A DNA stretch of 47,105 bases from Actinomycetes bacterium (lineage in GTDB: Bacteria; Actinomycetota; Acidimicrobiia; Acidimicrobiales; Microtrichaceae), in contig JAEWED010000062.1 of assembly GCA_023389745.1 (NCBI GenBank), positions 1 through 47,105 on the forward strand, in the 5' to 3' direction. The notes under the pieces are model-generated. The model was not told the DNA's origin. It was given only the letters and a program-made list of their open reading frames with translations, and searched no databases. A program made the position numbers and the translations under genes. Shown in pieces: positions 1 through 7,138 of the stretch. Within the stretch, counting starts at the first letter, position 1. Every line of letters starts with the position of its first letter.

Positions 1-143
1 ATCTCGGTTCGGGCCGGGGTGGTGGGGCGGGTGGTAACGGGCCCCTCCACCGTACTGATCAGGGTTCCCAGTGGTCAGGTCGGCAGGCGTTGCTGACCAC
101 CGTCACACCCTGTTCGTGCTCGTCCGCTGTCCCGGTCCACGAG

Positions 144-183
144 CCCGGGTCCGCAGCCCCGGGGGGAGGGCAGCGGACCCGGG
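144..183 (-). terminator. Hairpin downstream of the whiB7-like gene
   Basis: An 11-bp perfect stem (cccgggtccgc at 144-154 against gcggacccggg at 173-183) with an 18-nt loop lies 7 nt beyond the whiB7-like stop codon. No U-tract follows, which is common for actinobacterial terminators. The first 190 bases otherwise show no convincing gene. Confidence 0.5.
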
Positions 184-190
184 TGACCGG

Positions 191-565
191 TCAGGCGGTG
201 ACGAGGCGCCGGTACTGGACCGGGACCTCGACCTCGGGCATGACGTCGCCGGGACGGGGGTTCTTCGGCGGACGTCCCCGACGCCTCTTGCTGAGGACGA
301 TCCGGCCGGCCACGAAGAGGTGGCCGCCCCAGACGCCGTACTGCTCGCCGCGGTCGACCGCGGCGTCCAGACATCGGGTCCTGACGGGACACGCCAGACA
401 GGTCCTCTTCGCGTCACCGATGTCGTCGAGGTCGTCCGAGAAGAACATCGCGGTGTCGAGGTCGCGACAGCGGGCATCCAGGGTCCACAGATCGGCGGTG
501 GCCAGTCCGAAGGCGGCCTCGTCGAGTGCGGTGCTGGTCGGTCGGTCGAAGTCGATGGTGGTCAT
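191..565 (-). CDS. whiB7: WhiB7-type transcriptional regulator
   Basis: A 124-residue WhiB-family protein, predicted to bind a [4Fe-4S] cluster and act with the primary sigma factor. Four cysteines fit the family: C33, C56, C59 and C65 (CxxCx5C). They are followed by the GVWGG turn (77-81) and a basic AT-hook segment KRRRGRPPK (93-101). The AT-hook after GVWGG is the hallmark of WhiB7/WblC, the inducer of intrinsic antibiotic resistance genes. The start at 565 is chosen because of a GAGAGAG ribosome-binding stretch just upstream and because the family domain begins near here. An open frame running to 1105 crosses the leader and has no family similarity there. The long leader upstream looks like a ribosome-dependent attenuator. 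Targets cannot be seen in this window. Confidence 0.85.
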   Translation of the reverse strand: MTTIDFDRPTSTALDEAAFGLATADLWTLDARCRDLDTAMFFSDDLDDIGDAKRTCLACPVRTRCLDAAVDRGEQYGVWGGHLFVAGRIVLSKRRRGRPPKNPRPGDVMPEVEVPVQYRRLVTA

Positions 566-660
566 GTGTCGCTCTCTCTCGTGGGGGCCGGGCTGGCGGG
601 GTGGATGGGTGTTGGTGGGCTGGTGGGGCTGGTGGGCTGGCGGGGCGGGTGCGCAGGGGC

Positions 661-699
661 AAAAAGAAAGGAACCGCCGGGTGGTCACCCGACGGTTCC
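661..699 (-). terminator. Intrinsic terminator in the whiB7 leader
   Basis: On the minus strand a 14-bp stem with one C.A mismatch (670-683 against 686-699) is followed at 669-661 by TTTCTTTTT. This is the only clear stem plus U-tract seen in the window. It lies about 100 nt upstream of the whiB7-like start, so it would end transcription before the gene unless disrupted. Its 5' arm is also complementary to a segment at 751-759, giving an alternative fold. Confidence 0.75.
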
Positions 700-732
700 T
701 GAGTCCGTGCCTGCGCTGCAGCCGCTGTGGGC

Positions 733-801
733 TTACTGCGGAGGGGCTCCCCGTCGGGTTGATCCAATGGCCGTGAAGTGGCCCTTCGAGGCCGGCTTCA
801 T
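733..801 (-). CDS. Candidate leader peptide (uORF) of the whiB7 attenuator
   Basis: A 22-codon reading frame starting at ATG 801 and ending in TAA, beginning MKPASKGHF and ending RRGAPPQ. In-frame GTG codons at 822 and 840 could extend it to 29 or 35 residues, and no clear Shine-Dalgarno sequence decides between them. The stop lies 34 nt before the terminator stem. Codons near the end overlap the antiterminator strand at 751-759, the layout expected when a translating ribosome controls which hairpin forms. A second mini-frame, MARTA, overlaps the ATG by ATGA. Expression is inferred only. Confidence 0.5.
   Translation of the reverse strand: MKPASKGHFTAIGSTRRGAPPQ
751..759 (-). promoter_or_regulatory. 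Antiterminator strand of the whiB7 leader
   Basis: Minus-strand ACCCGACGG is the exact reverse complement of CCGTCGGGT in the terminator 5' arm (695-687). Pairing the two gives 9 bp and would prevent the terminator. The segment is inside the uORF, so a ribosome finishing the uORF would mask it and favour termination, while a ribosome stalled early would leave it free. Confidence 0.6.
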
Positions 802-1091
802 GCCGTACGCGCCATTGGTCACGATCGTGCAGGAGGTCACACCGGCACGCAGGCGCGCAGCATCGGATCGCCACGTGGCGTTCAGATGGAGCTGCGCTGC
901 GTTCAGCATCGGTCGGTGCCTTCTGTGAGGTCGTGGGACGGGAGTGTGCGTGCTCGATCACTCGCCGCGAACGGGAGTGCCGGTCCCGGAAGTGCACCAT
1001 CTCTGGCGGCGGGGCGCAAGCGATTAAACGAAAGTCAGGGCCGAAATCCTCTGGAATCCTTAGATGAGTCCCGAACGAATCCCGAAACCAC

Positions 1092-1149
1092 TCCCGAAAT
1101 GACACCTGTTTTCGGGGTGATCACCCCGAAAACAGGTGTCATTTCGGGA
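1092..1149. repeat. 58-bp perfect palindrome
   Basis: Two 29-nt arms are exact reverse complements with no spacer, centred on GGTGATCACC between 1120 and 1121. The palindrome ends 8 nt beyond the MBL-hydrolase stop codon on the minus strand, so it may act as a terminator or 3' stabilising hairpin. No U-tract follows. Copies of the outer TCCCGAA motif continue to the left of the palindrome. Confidence 0.85.
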
Positions 1150-1157
1150 CGTTGTGA

Positions 1158-2297
1158 TCAGGCGGTGGGGCGGTAGCGGGCCAGGCCGTCGTCGTCGAAG
1201 GAGCGCTCCATGCGACCGTCGAGGCGCAGGTGCTCCAGGTGCGCATAGGTCTCGGAGTCGGCCATCGGCCCCCACGAGCGGGGTCGGAACAGCCGGTGGG
1301 AGTACTCCACCACCGGCGCCTCGCCGAGCTCGTCGCCGAGTCCGGCGAGCAGCTCCAGTCGGTCGTGGTGGTGCTCGATGATCTCGTCGACCCGTCCTGC
1401 CAGGTCCGAGAACGGCAGGCCGTGTGCGGGCAGCACCGTGCGGACACCCTCGATCGCGGCGACCCGTCGCAGCGCGTCGAAGAACTGGGCGAGGGCGTCG
1501 GCACGCGGGGTCAGCCCCGAGATGTGCGGCGTGATCGTCGGCAGCACGTGGTCGCCCGACAGCAGCGTGCCCTCGACCGGGTCGAAGAGGCAGATGTGGT
1601 CGCCGGTGTGGCCGGGGGTGTGCACGACGACCCACTCGGTGCCGCCGATCGTCAGGATCTCCTCGTCGACGACCTTCACCGTCGGCTGCAGCGACAGCAG
1701 GCCCTGCTTGGACAGCGTGTCCCAGGTCCGCATGTGCTCGAGCTCCTCGGCCGAGGGGCGGAACCCCTCGCCACCCCACGGCGTGATGCGCGCCGGGATC
1801 TCGGGGAGGTCTCCGTCACCGAAGAGCACGTCGCGCAGCCGTGCGTGGCCCTGCGACCCGGCCTCGCCGACCGCCCCGTCGCCGACCGCCGCATCGTCGG
1901 AGGCGGCAGCGGTGTCGTGCAGCTCCTCGAGATCGGCGTCGTAGGACCGGTCACCGCGGTCGAACGGCGTGACGAAGTCCTCGTGGGCGACGACCGCGCA
2001 GTCGTGCTCGGCGCGCAGTCGGCCCGCACCGCCGAAGTGGTCGGGGTGGGAGTGCGTGACGAGCACCGTGTGCACCCGCTCGACGGGCACACCCGCCCGG
2101 GTCAGGCGCACCACCAGCTCGGCGTGCGAGTCGGGGCCGGGCAGCCCCGGGTCGATCAGCGTGACGCCGCGGTCGTCCTCGAGCGCGTAGCAGTTCACGT
2201 GCCCGAGTCCGGGCAGCATGATCGGCAGCTGGATGCGCACGACCCCCGGTGCGACCTCGACGGCGTCGTGCTCGGCCTCGAGCTGCTCCTGCTTCAC
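1158..2297 (-). CDS. MBL-fold metallo-hydrolase
   Basis: A 379-residue metallo-beta-lactamase-fold hydrolase. The metal ligands are all present: THSHPDH (81-87), HTPGHTGDH, the GDHVLP aspartate and LPAHG. The single-domain layout with a C-terminal winged-helix-like tail resembles LACTB2/RNase Z-like hydrolases, but the substrate is not evident. The start is GTG at 2297, where a perfect AGGAGG sits 7 nt upstream. A longer frame to 2363 would translate a tandem duplication and has no comparable site. The gene follows orn by about 46 nt on the same strand. The 58-bp palindrome marks its 3' end. Confidence 0.85.
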   Translation of the reverse strand: MKQEQLEAEHDAVEVAPGVVRIQLPIMLPGLGHVNCYALEDDRGVTLIDPGLPGPDSHAELVVRLTRAGVPVERVHTVLVTHSHPDHFGGAGRLRAEHDCAVVAHEDFVTPFDRGDRSYDADLEELHDTAAASDDAAVGDGAVGEAGSQGHARLRDVLFGDGDLPEIPARITPWGGEGFRPSAEELEHMRTWDTLSKQGLLSLQPTVKVVDEEILTIGGTEWVVVHTPGHTGDHICLFDPVEGTLLSGDHVLPTITPHISGLTPRADALAQFFDALRRVAAIEGVRTVLPAHGLPFSDLAGRVDEIIEHHHDRLELLAGLGDELGEAPVVEYSHRLFRPRSWGPMADSETYAHLEHLRLDGRMERSFDDDGLARYRPTA

Positions 2298-2331
2298 GCC
2301 AGCGCCTCCTCGAACGCCAGCGCCTCCTCGA
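2296..2331. repeat. Two exact 18-bp tandem copies containing a ribosome-binding site
   Basis: The 18-mer acgccagcgcctcctcga occurs twice, at 2296-2313 and 2314-2331. Each copy carries GAGGAGG on the minus strand. The proximal copy supplies the MBL-hydrolase ribosome-binding site and most of its start codon. Confidence 0.9.
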
Positions 2332-2343
2332 ACGACAGCTCCC

Positions 2344-2889
2344 TCACGCAGGCGCCTCGCCACGGAACACGTGCTCGCGCCAGTAGCGCAGCTCGTTGAC
2401 CGACTGACGGATGTCGTCCATCGCCCGGTGCGCGGACTGCTGCTTCTGGTAGCCCGCGAACTCCTTGGGGTACCAGCGGCGGGCGAGCTCCTTGATCGTC
2501 GACACGTCGATCGACCGGTAGTGCAGGAACTCCTCGATCTCGGGCATGTAGGCGGCCAGGAACCGTCGGTCCATGCCGATCGAGTTGCCGCACAGCGGCA
2601 CGGTGCGAGGCGTCGAGATGTGCTGCTGCAGGAACTCGAGCGTCGCCGCGGCGGCCTCGTCGACGGTGACCGTCGAGGCCTGGATGCGTTCGAGCAGCCC
2701 GCTCGAGGTGTGCATGTCGACCACGACCTGGCTCATGCCGGCGAGCTGCTCCTCGGTGGCGGCGACGACCAGGTCCGGACCCTCGGCGACGATGTTCAGG
2801 TCGTCGTCGGTCACGAGCGTCGCGATCTCGACGATCACGTCGCTCGTCGCGTCCAGGCCGGTCATCTCGAGGTCCATCCAAGCGAGCAC
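2344..2889 (-). CDS. orn: Oligoribonuclease
   Basis: A 3'-5' exoribonuclease of the DEDDh family that degrades very short RNAs (and pGpG, the linear product of c-di-GMP breakdown, in bacteria that use it). Visible motifs are WMDLEMTGLD near the N-terminus (ExoI Asp/Glu), the NSIGMDRRFL aspartate, HYRSIDVST and HRAMDDI (ExoIII His/Asp). At about 181 residues it has the family length. Two GTG codons are possible, at 2895 and 2889. A TACCCT hexamer occupies 2901-2896, directly against the first, so a leaderless transcript would start at 2889. That gives an N-terminus MLAWMDLEM typical of the family. It is divergent from dut across about 85 bp. Confidence 0.93.
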   Translation of the reverse strand: MLAWMDLEMTGLDATSDVIVEIATLVTDDDLNIVAEGPDLVVAATEEQLAGMSQVVVDMHTSSGLLERIQASTVTVDEAAAATLEFLQQHISTPRTVPLCGNSIGMDRRFLAAYMPEIEEFLHYRSIDVSTIKELARRWYPKEFAGYQKQQSAHRAMDDIRQSVNELRYWREHVFRGEAPA

Positions 2890-2895
2890 GGGCAC

Positions 2896-2901
2896 AGGGT
2901 A
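2896..2901 (-). promoter_or_regulatory. Leaderless -10 (TACCCT) for orn
   Basis: TACCCT lies 6 nt before GTG 2889 and abuts GTG 2895. It fits the window-wide TAnnnT to start-codon pattern and argues for the inner start. Confidence 0.55.
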
Positions 2902-2962
2902 CGGCCAACAGGGCCGGGAACCAGAAGCGGGGCGCCCCCGGAGCCGCTCCGGTCGGCGCCGC

Positions 2963-2968
2963 TATCCT
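2963..2968 (+). promoter_or_regulatory. Leaderless -10 (TATCCT) for dut
   Basis: TATCCT is 6 nt before the dut ATG at 2975, leaving no room for a 5' untranslated region. Confidence 0.55.
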
Positions 2969-2974
2969 CGCCCG

Positions 2975-3412
2975 ATGCTCCACGTGCCCGTCCGCCGACT
3001 CGACCCCGAACTGCCGCTGCCCGAGTACGCGAAGCCCGGCGATGCCGGTGTCGACCTGCGGGCCACCGAGGACGTGACGCTGGCTCCCGGCGGTGGCCGA
3101 GGCCTGGTGCCGACGGGCGTCGCGGTGGCGATCCCGCGTGGGTACGCGGGCTTCATCCAGCCACGCAGCGGCCTGGCGTTCAAGCACGGCGTGACGGTGC
3201 TGAACACCCCGGGCCTGATCGACTCCGACTACCGCGGCGAGCTCAAGGTGCTGCTGGTCAACACGGATCCGACCACGCCGTTCCAGGTGACCCGCGGCGA
3301 GCGGATCGCCCAGCTGGTGATCCAGGCGGTGGAGCACGTCGAGTTCGTCGAGGTGGACTCGCTCGACGAGACCGAGCGCGGCGAGGGCGGCTTCGGCCAC
3401 ACCGGCCGCTGA
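2975..3412 (+). CDS. dut: dUTP diphosphatase
   Basis: Trimeric-type dUTPase of 145 residues that hydrolyses dUTP to dUMP and diphosphate, keeping uracil out of DNA and feeding dTMP synthesis. All five conserved motifs are visible: AGVDLRA, PRSGLA, the GLIDSDYRGELKV uracil-binding hairpin, GERIAQLVI and the C-terminal glycine-rich RGEGGFGHTGR. The start at 2975 fits family length and a leaderless promoter. It is convergent with the metallophosphoesterase, with a hairpin in between. Confidence 0.95.
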   Translation: MLHVPVRRLDPELPLPEYAKPGDAGVDLRATEDVTLAPGGGRGLVPTGVAVAIPRGYAGFIQPRSGLAFKHGVTVLNTPGLIDSDYRGELKVLLVNTDPTTPFQVTRGERIAQLVIQAVEHVEFVEVDSLDETERGEGGFGHTGR

Positions 3413-3430
3413 ATCGCGCAACGCCCCGAC

Positions 3431-3474
3431 TTCCGCTCTCGATTCGGTGTCCCGGCACCGAATGCGAGACGGAA
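3431..3474. terminator. Bidirectional hairpin between dut and the metallophosphoesterase
   Basis: Arms at 3431-3449 and 3456-3474 pair over 18 bp with a single-nucleotide bulge on each side and a 6-nt loop. It lies between two convergent genes. Its outer bases (CGACTTCCG before, GAGACGGAATTC after) resemble the hairpin at 28141-28182. Confidence 0.6.
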
Positions 3475-3511
3475 TTCGGGTGACGGGTGCCAGCGGCCAG
3501 CGGCCAGGGGC

Positions 3512-5044
3512 TCAGCGGTCGACGGGGCGGAACGTGGGGCCGTCGGGCACCAGCTCGTGACGTCGCGGTCCGTCGTCGCCACGGACCCAGACGACCAGTC
3601 GGAGCGGGGTGTCCGGCTCCGAGGTGTCCCACTCGAGCGCGCTGAACGCGCCCTCGAGCACACCGCAGCCGGAGTTCGCGTACTTCACCGGTTCACCCGC
3701 ACGGTTCTCGGGCCAGAGCATCGGGAAGTGGGTGTGGCCGTAGACGAGCCACGGCCACCCGTCGTCGGGCTCGGTGTCGGCCAGGCGGGCGAAGAGCCGC
3801 TCCTCGTCCATGGAGTCGAAGCGCCGGTTGCCGCCGTAGCGCGGGTCCACGCTGATCAGCCGGTTGCGCGCCCGACCGCCGAGCAGGCGTCCGAGGCCCT
3901 CCTCGTCGGGCAGGCCGTCGACCTTCGGGATGGCGGGCAGGTCGTCGAGCCCGGTGATCATCCAGGTGACCGCCCGGCCGAGCGGCGCGAAGCCGGGACC
4001 GTTCCACGAGTCGGTCAGGTGGCCGTGGGCGACGACCGCGTCGACCCCGGCGATGCCGTCGCCGGGTCCCTTGCCGTCGGGTGACAGCAGGATCGTGTCG
4101 GCGACCTGGGCGCCCGGCAGGTGGTGACGCAGGTAGTCGGCCATGTAGGGGTCGGTGTAGGCGTCGTCGTGGTTGCCCATCGTGCGGGCGTAGCGGCCCT
4201 CGGCGCAGAACGACTCTCGCAGCATCCGGTAGATGTCGGCGTTGTTCGCCACGATCCGGTCGAGCTGCTCGGTGAGGATCGTGCGGCGTGCGTCCTCACG
4301 GTTCGGGCCCCGTGCGGCGGATCCGGTGAGGTATGCGACGTCGTAGACGGTGCCCCAGGTGGAACCGCCGACCATCCAGAAGTCCTCGACGTCGCCGTTC
4401 TCGATCAGGTGCCAGCCGTCGGCCGCGTAGCCCTCGAGCACCTGCAGGTAGAGCCGCTTCACCCGCTGGCGCTCCGGCCAGTCCAGGCGACCCGGGATGC
4501 AGCGGTGCAGGTCCGAGGTGATCAGGTAGCGGTGACCCGACGAACGGCGGACGGTGCGGTGACCCGGCAGCGGCGGCGTCCGGTCCTCGGCCAGGGCGTG
4601 CAGGTGCTCGGGGAACGCCTCGATGCGCGCCGTCGTGATCCGGGCGGTGCGCATGGCGGCGACGGTCATGGTCGGCACCGCGACCGGGGCGCCGATCAAC
4701 CCGACCGCGGCCTTGGTGACCGCCCACACCGACGCGGCCCGCCCGGAACGCACCTCGGCGTCGACGAGCAGGTCCTCGGCCTCGAGGCCGGCCGCGGGAT
4801 CGACGTCCGCGTCATCGCGCTCGCCCTCGTCGACCCAGGCGCTGTCGTCCAGACCGTCGGCGCCGGTCTCGGTCCGGGGCACGGGCGAGTCGATCCGGTC
4901 TGCCCAGCTGCCGGCGCGCAGCAGGGCGCTGGTCCAGGTGCGCGCCGCTCGATCGGCGAGGGCTGCGAGCGTGCCGGCGTCGCCAGGACGGTCGTCCTCG
5001 GGAGGGTCGCCCTCGGGGTCGGGAAGCGGTTCGGCCTGGGCCAT
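3512..5044 (-). CDS. Metallophosphoesterase (calcineurin-like)
   Basis: A 510-residue protein with a complete dinuclear-metal phosphoesterase core: SDLH (about 177-180), GDVED (about 217-221), GNHDD (about 290-294), VVAHGH and YGHTHFP near residue 436. An acidic N-terminal extension of about 100 residues and a hydrophobic stretch near 105-130 (GLIGAPVAVPTMTVAAM) precede it and could hold the protein at the membrane. The substrate is unknown. The nearest kinds are large actinobacterial metallophosphoesterases of uncertain role. It stands alone on the minus strand, convergent with dut. Confidence 0.82.
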   Translation of the reverse strand: MAQAEPLPDPEGDPPEDDRPGDAGTLAALADRAARTWTSALLRAGSWADRIDSPVPRTETGADGLDDSAWVDEGERDDADVDPAAGLEAEDLLVDAEVRSGRAASVWAVTKAAVGLIGAPVAVPTMTVAAMRTARITTARIEAFPEHLHALAEDRTPPLPGHRTVRRSSGHRYLITSDLHRCIPGRLDWPERQRVKRLYLQVLEGYAADGWHLIENGDVEDFWMVGGSTWGTVYDVAYLTGSAARGPNREDARRTILTEQLDRIVANNADIYRMLRESFCAEGRYARTMGNHDDAYTDPYMADYLRHHLPGAQVADTILLSPDGKGPGDGIAGVDAVVAHGHLTDSWNGPGFAPLGRAVTWMITGLDDLPAIPKVDGLPDEEGLGRLLGGRARNRLISVDPRYGGNRRFDSMDEERLFARLADTEPDDGWPWLVYGHTHFPMLWPENRAGEPVKYANSGCGVLEGAFSALEWDTSEPDTPLRLVVWVRGDDGPRRHELVPDGPTFRPVDR

Positions 5045-5218
5045 CTCGTCAGCTTGTCACGGTCGAAGTCCGACTCGACAGAGGGTGATCCGCCCTGTCT
5101 GGGGACGTTCGCAGAGAGAGGTGCCGGGGCCGGCGTCGCTGGAGGGAGTGGGAGAGAAGCGACGCCGGCCGCCGGCGACCAGACCGGACTGGGACCCGGT
5201 CAGGAGTGGCGGAGCTCC

Positions 5219-5953
5219 CTAGGGGAGCTCGATCGTGGTCTTGCCCTCGGCAACATTCTCGCGTTCGAAGGTCGTGTCATCGGTGTCGGCACAGCCGTCG
5301 GTGAGACCGGACACAGCCGTGCCGGTCAGCGCGTACTCACCGCCGGGGATGGTCGGGTCGAGCCGGTAGACGAAGCTCGAGCTGGCCTCGCCGGTCGGGA
5401 GGGCGGCGAGCTCGGCGGGGTCGTAGCGGTCCAACGTGCATCCGGCGTTGATCTCGACGCCCGGGGGATTGAGGGGGACCTCGACCGGGCCGGTTCCTGT
5501 GTTGCAGCCCGACCCCTCGGCGACGAAGTTGCCTGCGGGGTCGGTGAGCTGCAGGTAGACGCACTGCTTCGAGTCGTCGTGGACCGGCTGGGTCGGGTCC
5601 TGGACGAGCACCATCGAGGTGGCCGAGTCGATCGTGACGGTCATCACGTCGGGCATCGGCACGGTCGACGTGGTGGTCGTGGCGCCTTCGTCGGCAGAGA
5701 CGATCGCCTCGGTCGTGGTCGTGCCCTTGTCGGCGAGCTCGGTGATCGTCGGGTCCTCGGGGCCGCCGTTGGTGACGAGCACCACGGCGACCGCGAGTGC
5801 GACGACCGTGCCGCCTGCACCGGCTCCGAGGGTGTAGCGACGACGACGGCGCAGTGCGCGACCGCGCTGCACGATCATGTCGTAGCGGTCGGGTGCCCCG
5901 ACCGGCGGGAAGCTGTTCGAGCCGCCATTCGAAGTGCCACTGCCGTCACCCAT
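5219..5953 (-). CDS. Single-pass membrane protein encoded with an ECF sigma factor
   Basis: A 244-residue protein: a short cytoplasmic N-terminus, a basic RRRRR cluster, one transmembrane segment (about residues 40-63), a Thr/Glu/Asp-rich linker, then an extracytoplasmic domain rich in beta-forming sequence with several cysteines. The start at 5953 overlaps the upstream sigma gene by 8 nt and has GGAG 6 nt before it, implying translational coupling. Position and topology fit an anti-sigma factor or sensor partner of the sigma factor. No zinc anti-sigma motif is visible, so that role is inferred from context only. Confidence 0.75.
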   Translation of the reverse strand: MGDGSGTSNGGSNSFPPVGAPDRYDMIVQRGRALRRRRRYTLGAGAGGTVVALAVAVVLVTNGGPEDPTITELADKGTTTTEAIVSADEGATTTTSTVPMPDVMTVTIDSATSMVLVQDPTQPVHDDSKQCVYLQLTDPAGNFVAEGSGCNTGTGPVEVPLNPPGVEINAGCTLDRYDPAELAALPTGEASSSFVYRLDPTIPGGEYALTGTAVSGLTDGCADTDDTTFERENVAEGKTTIELP

Positions 5954-6467
5954 CTGCAGCTCCGATGTTCTCGATCGCGAATGGATCGTCGGCGAGCTCG
6001 GCGCGCAGCTTCGTGGTGGCGCGGTGAAGGTGCGTCTTGACCGAGCCGTTGGACATGCCAAGGGTCACCGCGACGTCGTCCTCGGTCAGATCGATCAGGT
6101 ACCGCATCACGACGACCTCCTGCTGGCGGCCCGAGAGACGGTGCAGGGCGTCGGCGAGGTCGGTGCGCAGCGCCGCGGTGTCGGCCGACGGGTCGGAGCG
6201 ACCTGCGGCGCGCTGCAGCGGCGGTCGTCGCGCCTCACGTCGAACGTGGTCGACGGCCAGGTTGCCGACCACCCGGAGCAGCCAGGCGTCCGGGTTGGGG
6301 TGCTGGAGCACGACGCTCCACCGGGCGTAGGCACGGGCGAACGCCTCGGCGACGATGTCCTCGGCGACGTCGCGGTCACCGATGAGTCGACGCGCGGTGC
6401 CCACGGCACGCGGCTGCATGCGCTCGTAGTACTCCCGGAATGCATCGTCGCCCTGACGCTTTCGCAC
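5946..6467 (-). CDS. ECF (SigE-type) RNA polymerase sigma factor
   Basis: A 173-residue extracytoplasmic-function sigma factor. Region 2 is visible as YYERMQPRAVGTARRL to AEAFARAYARW, with the promoter-melting helix NLAVDHVRRE. Region 4 contains LSGRQQEVVVMRYLIDLTEDDVA with the helix-turn-helix GMSNGSVKTHLHRA. GTG 6467 is preferred over an in-frame start at 6515 because a purine-rich GGGGGTGGAG lies just upstream and region 2 begins soon after. It overlaps the membrane protein gene downstream, which is likely its regulator. The target promoters are unknown. Confidence 0.9.
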   Translation of the reverse strand: MRKRQGDDAFREYYERMQPRAVGTARRLIGDRDVAEDIVAEAFARAYARWSVVLQHPNPDAWLLRVVGNLAVDHVRREARRPPLQRAAGRSDPSADTAALRTDLADALHRLSGRQQEVVVMRYLIDLTEDDVAVTLGMSNGSVKTHLHRATTKLRAELADDPFAIENIGAADG

Positions 6468-6625
6468 TGCTCCACCCCCTCTCAACGTCCAGGCTTGCCG
6501 ACGCGTTGACGCCACTCCAGAAATATCTCGGCGTTCCTGGCCGCCGGTCTCCCACGCCCATCGGCGCCGGGCCGAACCCTACCGGCCACAGACCTCCGGA
6601 ACGGGGTCCTTCGGCGCCGCTTCGG

Positions 6626-6631
6626 TACGCT
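6626..6631 (+). promoter_or_regulatory. Leaderless -10 (TACGCT) for the MauE-like gene
   Basis: TACGCT is 6 nt before GTG 6638, supporting that start over longer frames opening at 6440. Confidence 0.5.
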
Positions 6632-6637
6632 CGGCCC

Positions 6638-7138
6638 GTGTCGGTCCTCGACGGTGCGTTCTGGGTGGTGAGCCTCGTGCTGCTCGCGTCGGGGGTCACC
6701 AAGTTGCTCGATCCCGCCCCCCTGGGGGCCGCGCTCGTCGAGCTCGGCGTGCTGCCCGCCGGCGAGCCGGCCCGCGGCGCGCTCGCCGGTCGTGTCCTGG
6801 GTGCGGTCGAACTGCTCGTCGGCGGCGCGGCGCTGGTGGTGGGCGGCCGCCTGACCGCCGTGCTCGTCACGCTCTCCTATCTGGTCTTCACCGTGATCGT
6901 GGCCGCCTCGTGGCGGCGCGGGCTGCGCTCGTGCGGCTGCTTCGGCGCCAGCTCGTCACCGCCGGCGGCGCTCCACGTCGCACTCAACGCGGTGTCGACC
7001 TGCGTGGCGCTCGGCGCGGTCCTCGCCCCGGCGCCGGCGGTGGCCGACGGGCTGGACGCATCGACGTGGAACCCGGCACTCGTCGTGGCGCTGGTCCTGG
7101 CCGGCGCGGTCGGCGTCGTGGTCGCGGACACCCGATGA
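6638..7138 (+). CDS. MauE/DoxX-like membrane protein
   Basis: A 166-residue integral membrane protein with about four hydrophobic segments. The motif RSCGCFGA, about two thirds along, is the CxC signature of the MauE family, named for methylamine dehydrogenase maturation but widespread in actinobacteria as a thiol/disulfide-associated membrane protein. No methylamine genes are nearby, so a general redox role is more likely. The start GTG 6638 follows a leaderless promoter. The stop overlaps the next ATG (ATGA at 7135-7138), so the two genes are coupled. Confidence 0.8.
   Translation: MSVLDGAFWVVSLVLLASGVTKLLDPAPLGAALVELGVLPAGEPARGALAGRVLGAVELLVGGAALVVGGRLTAVLVTLSYLVFTVIVAASWRRGLRSCGCFGASSSPPAALHVALNAVSTCVALGAVLAPAPAVADGLDASTWNPALVVALVLAGAVGVVVADTR

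Noticed and set aside
1021..1060. whiB7 promoter with -10 TTTAAT at 1028-1023 (minus)
   Set aside because: The region is locally A/T-rich, as expected for a WhiB7 target, but no -35 at acceptable spacing was found, so it is not listed as a feature.
566..1105. Extension of the whiB7-like frame to 1105 (304 residues)
   Set aside because: The extra part crosses the uORF, terminator and leader, and WhiB proteins do not have such an extension. A good ribosome-binding site lies before ATG at 565.
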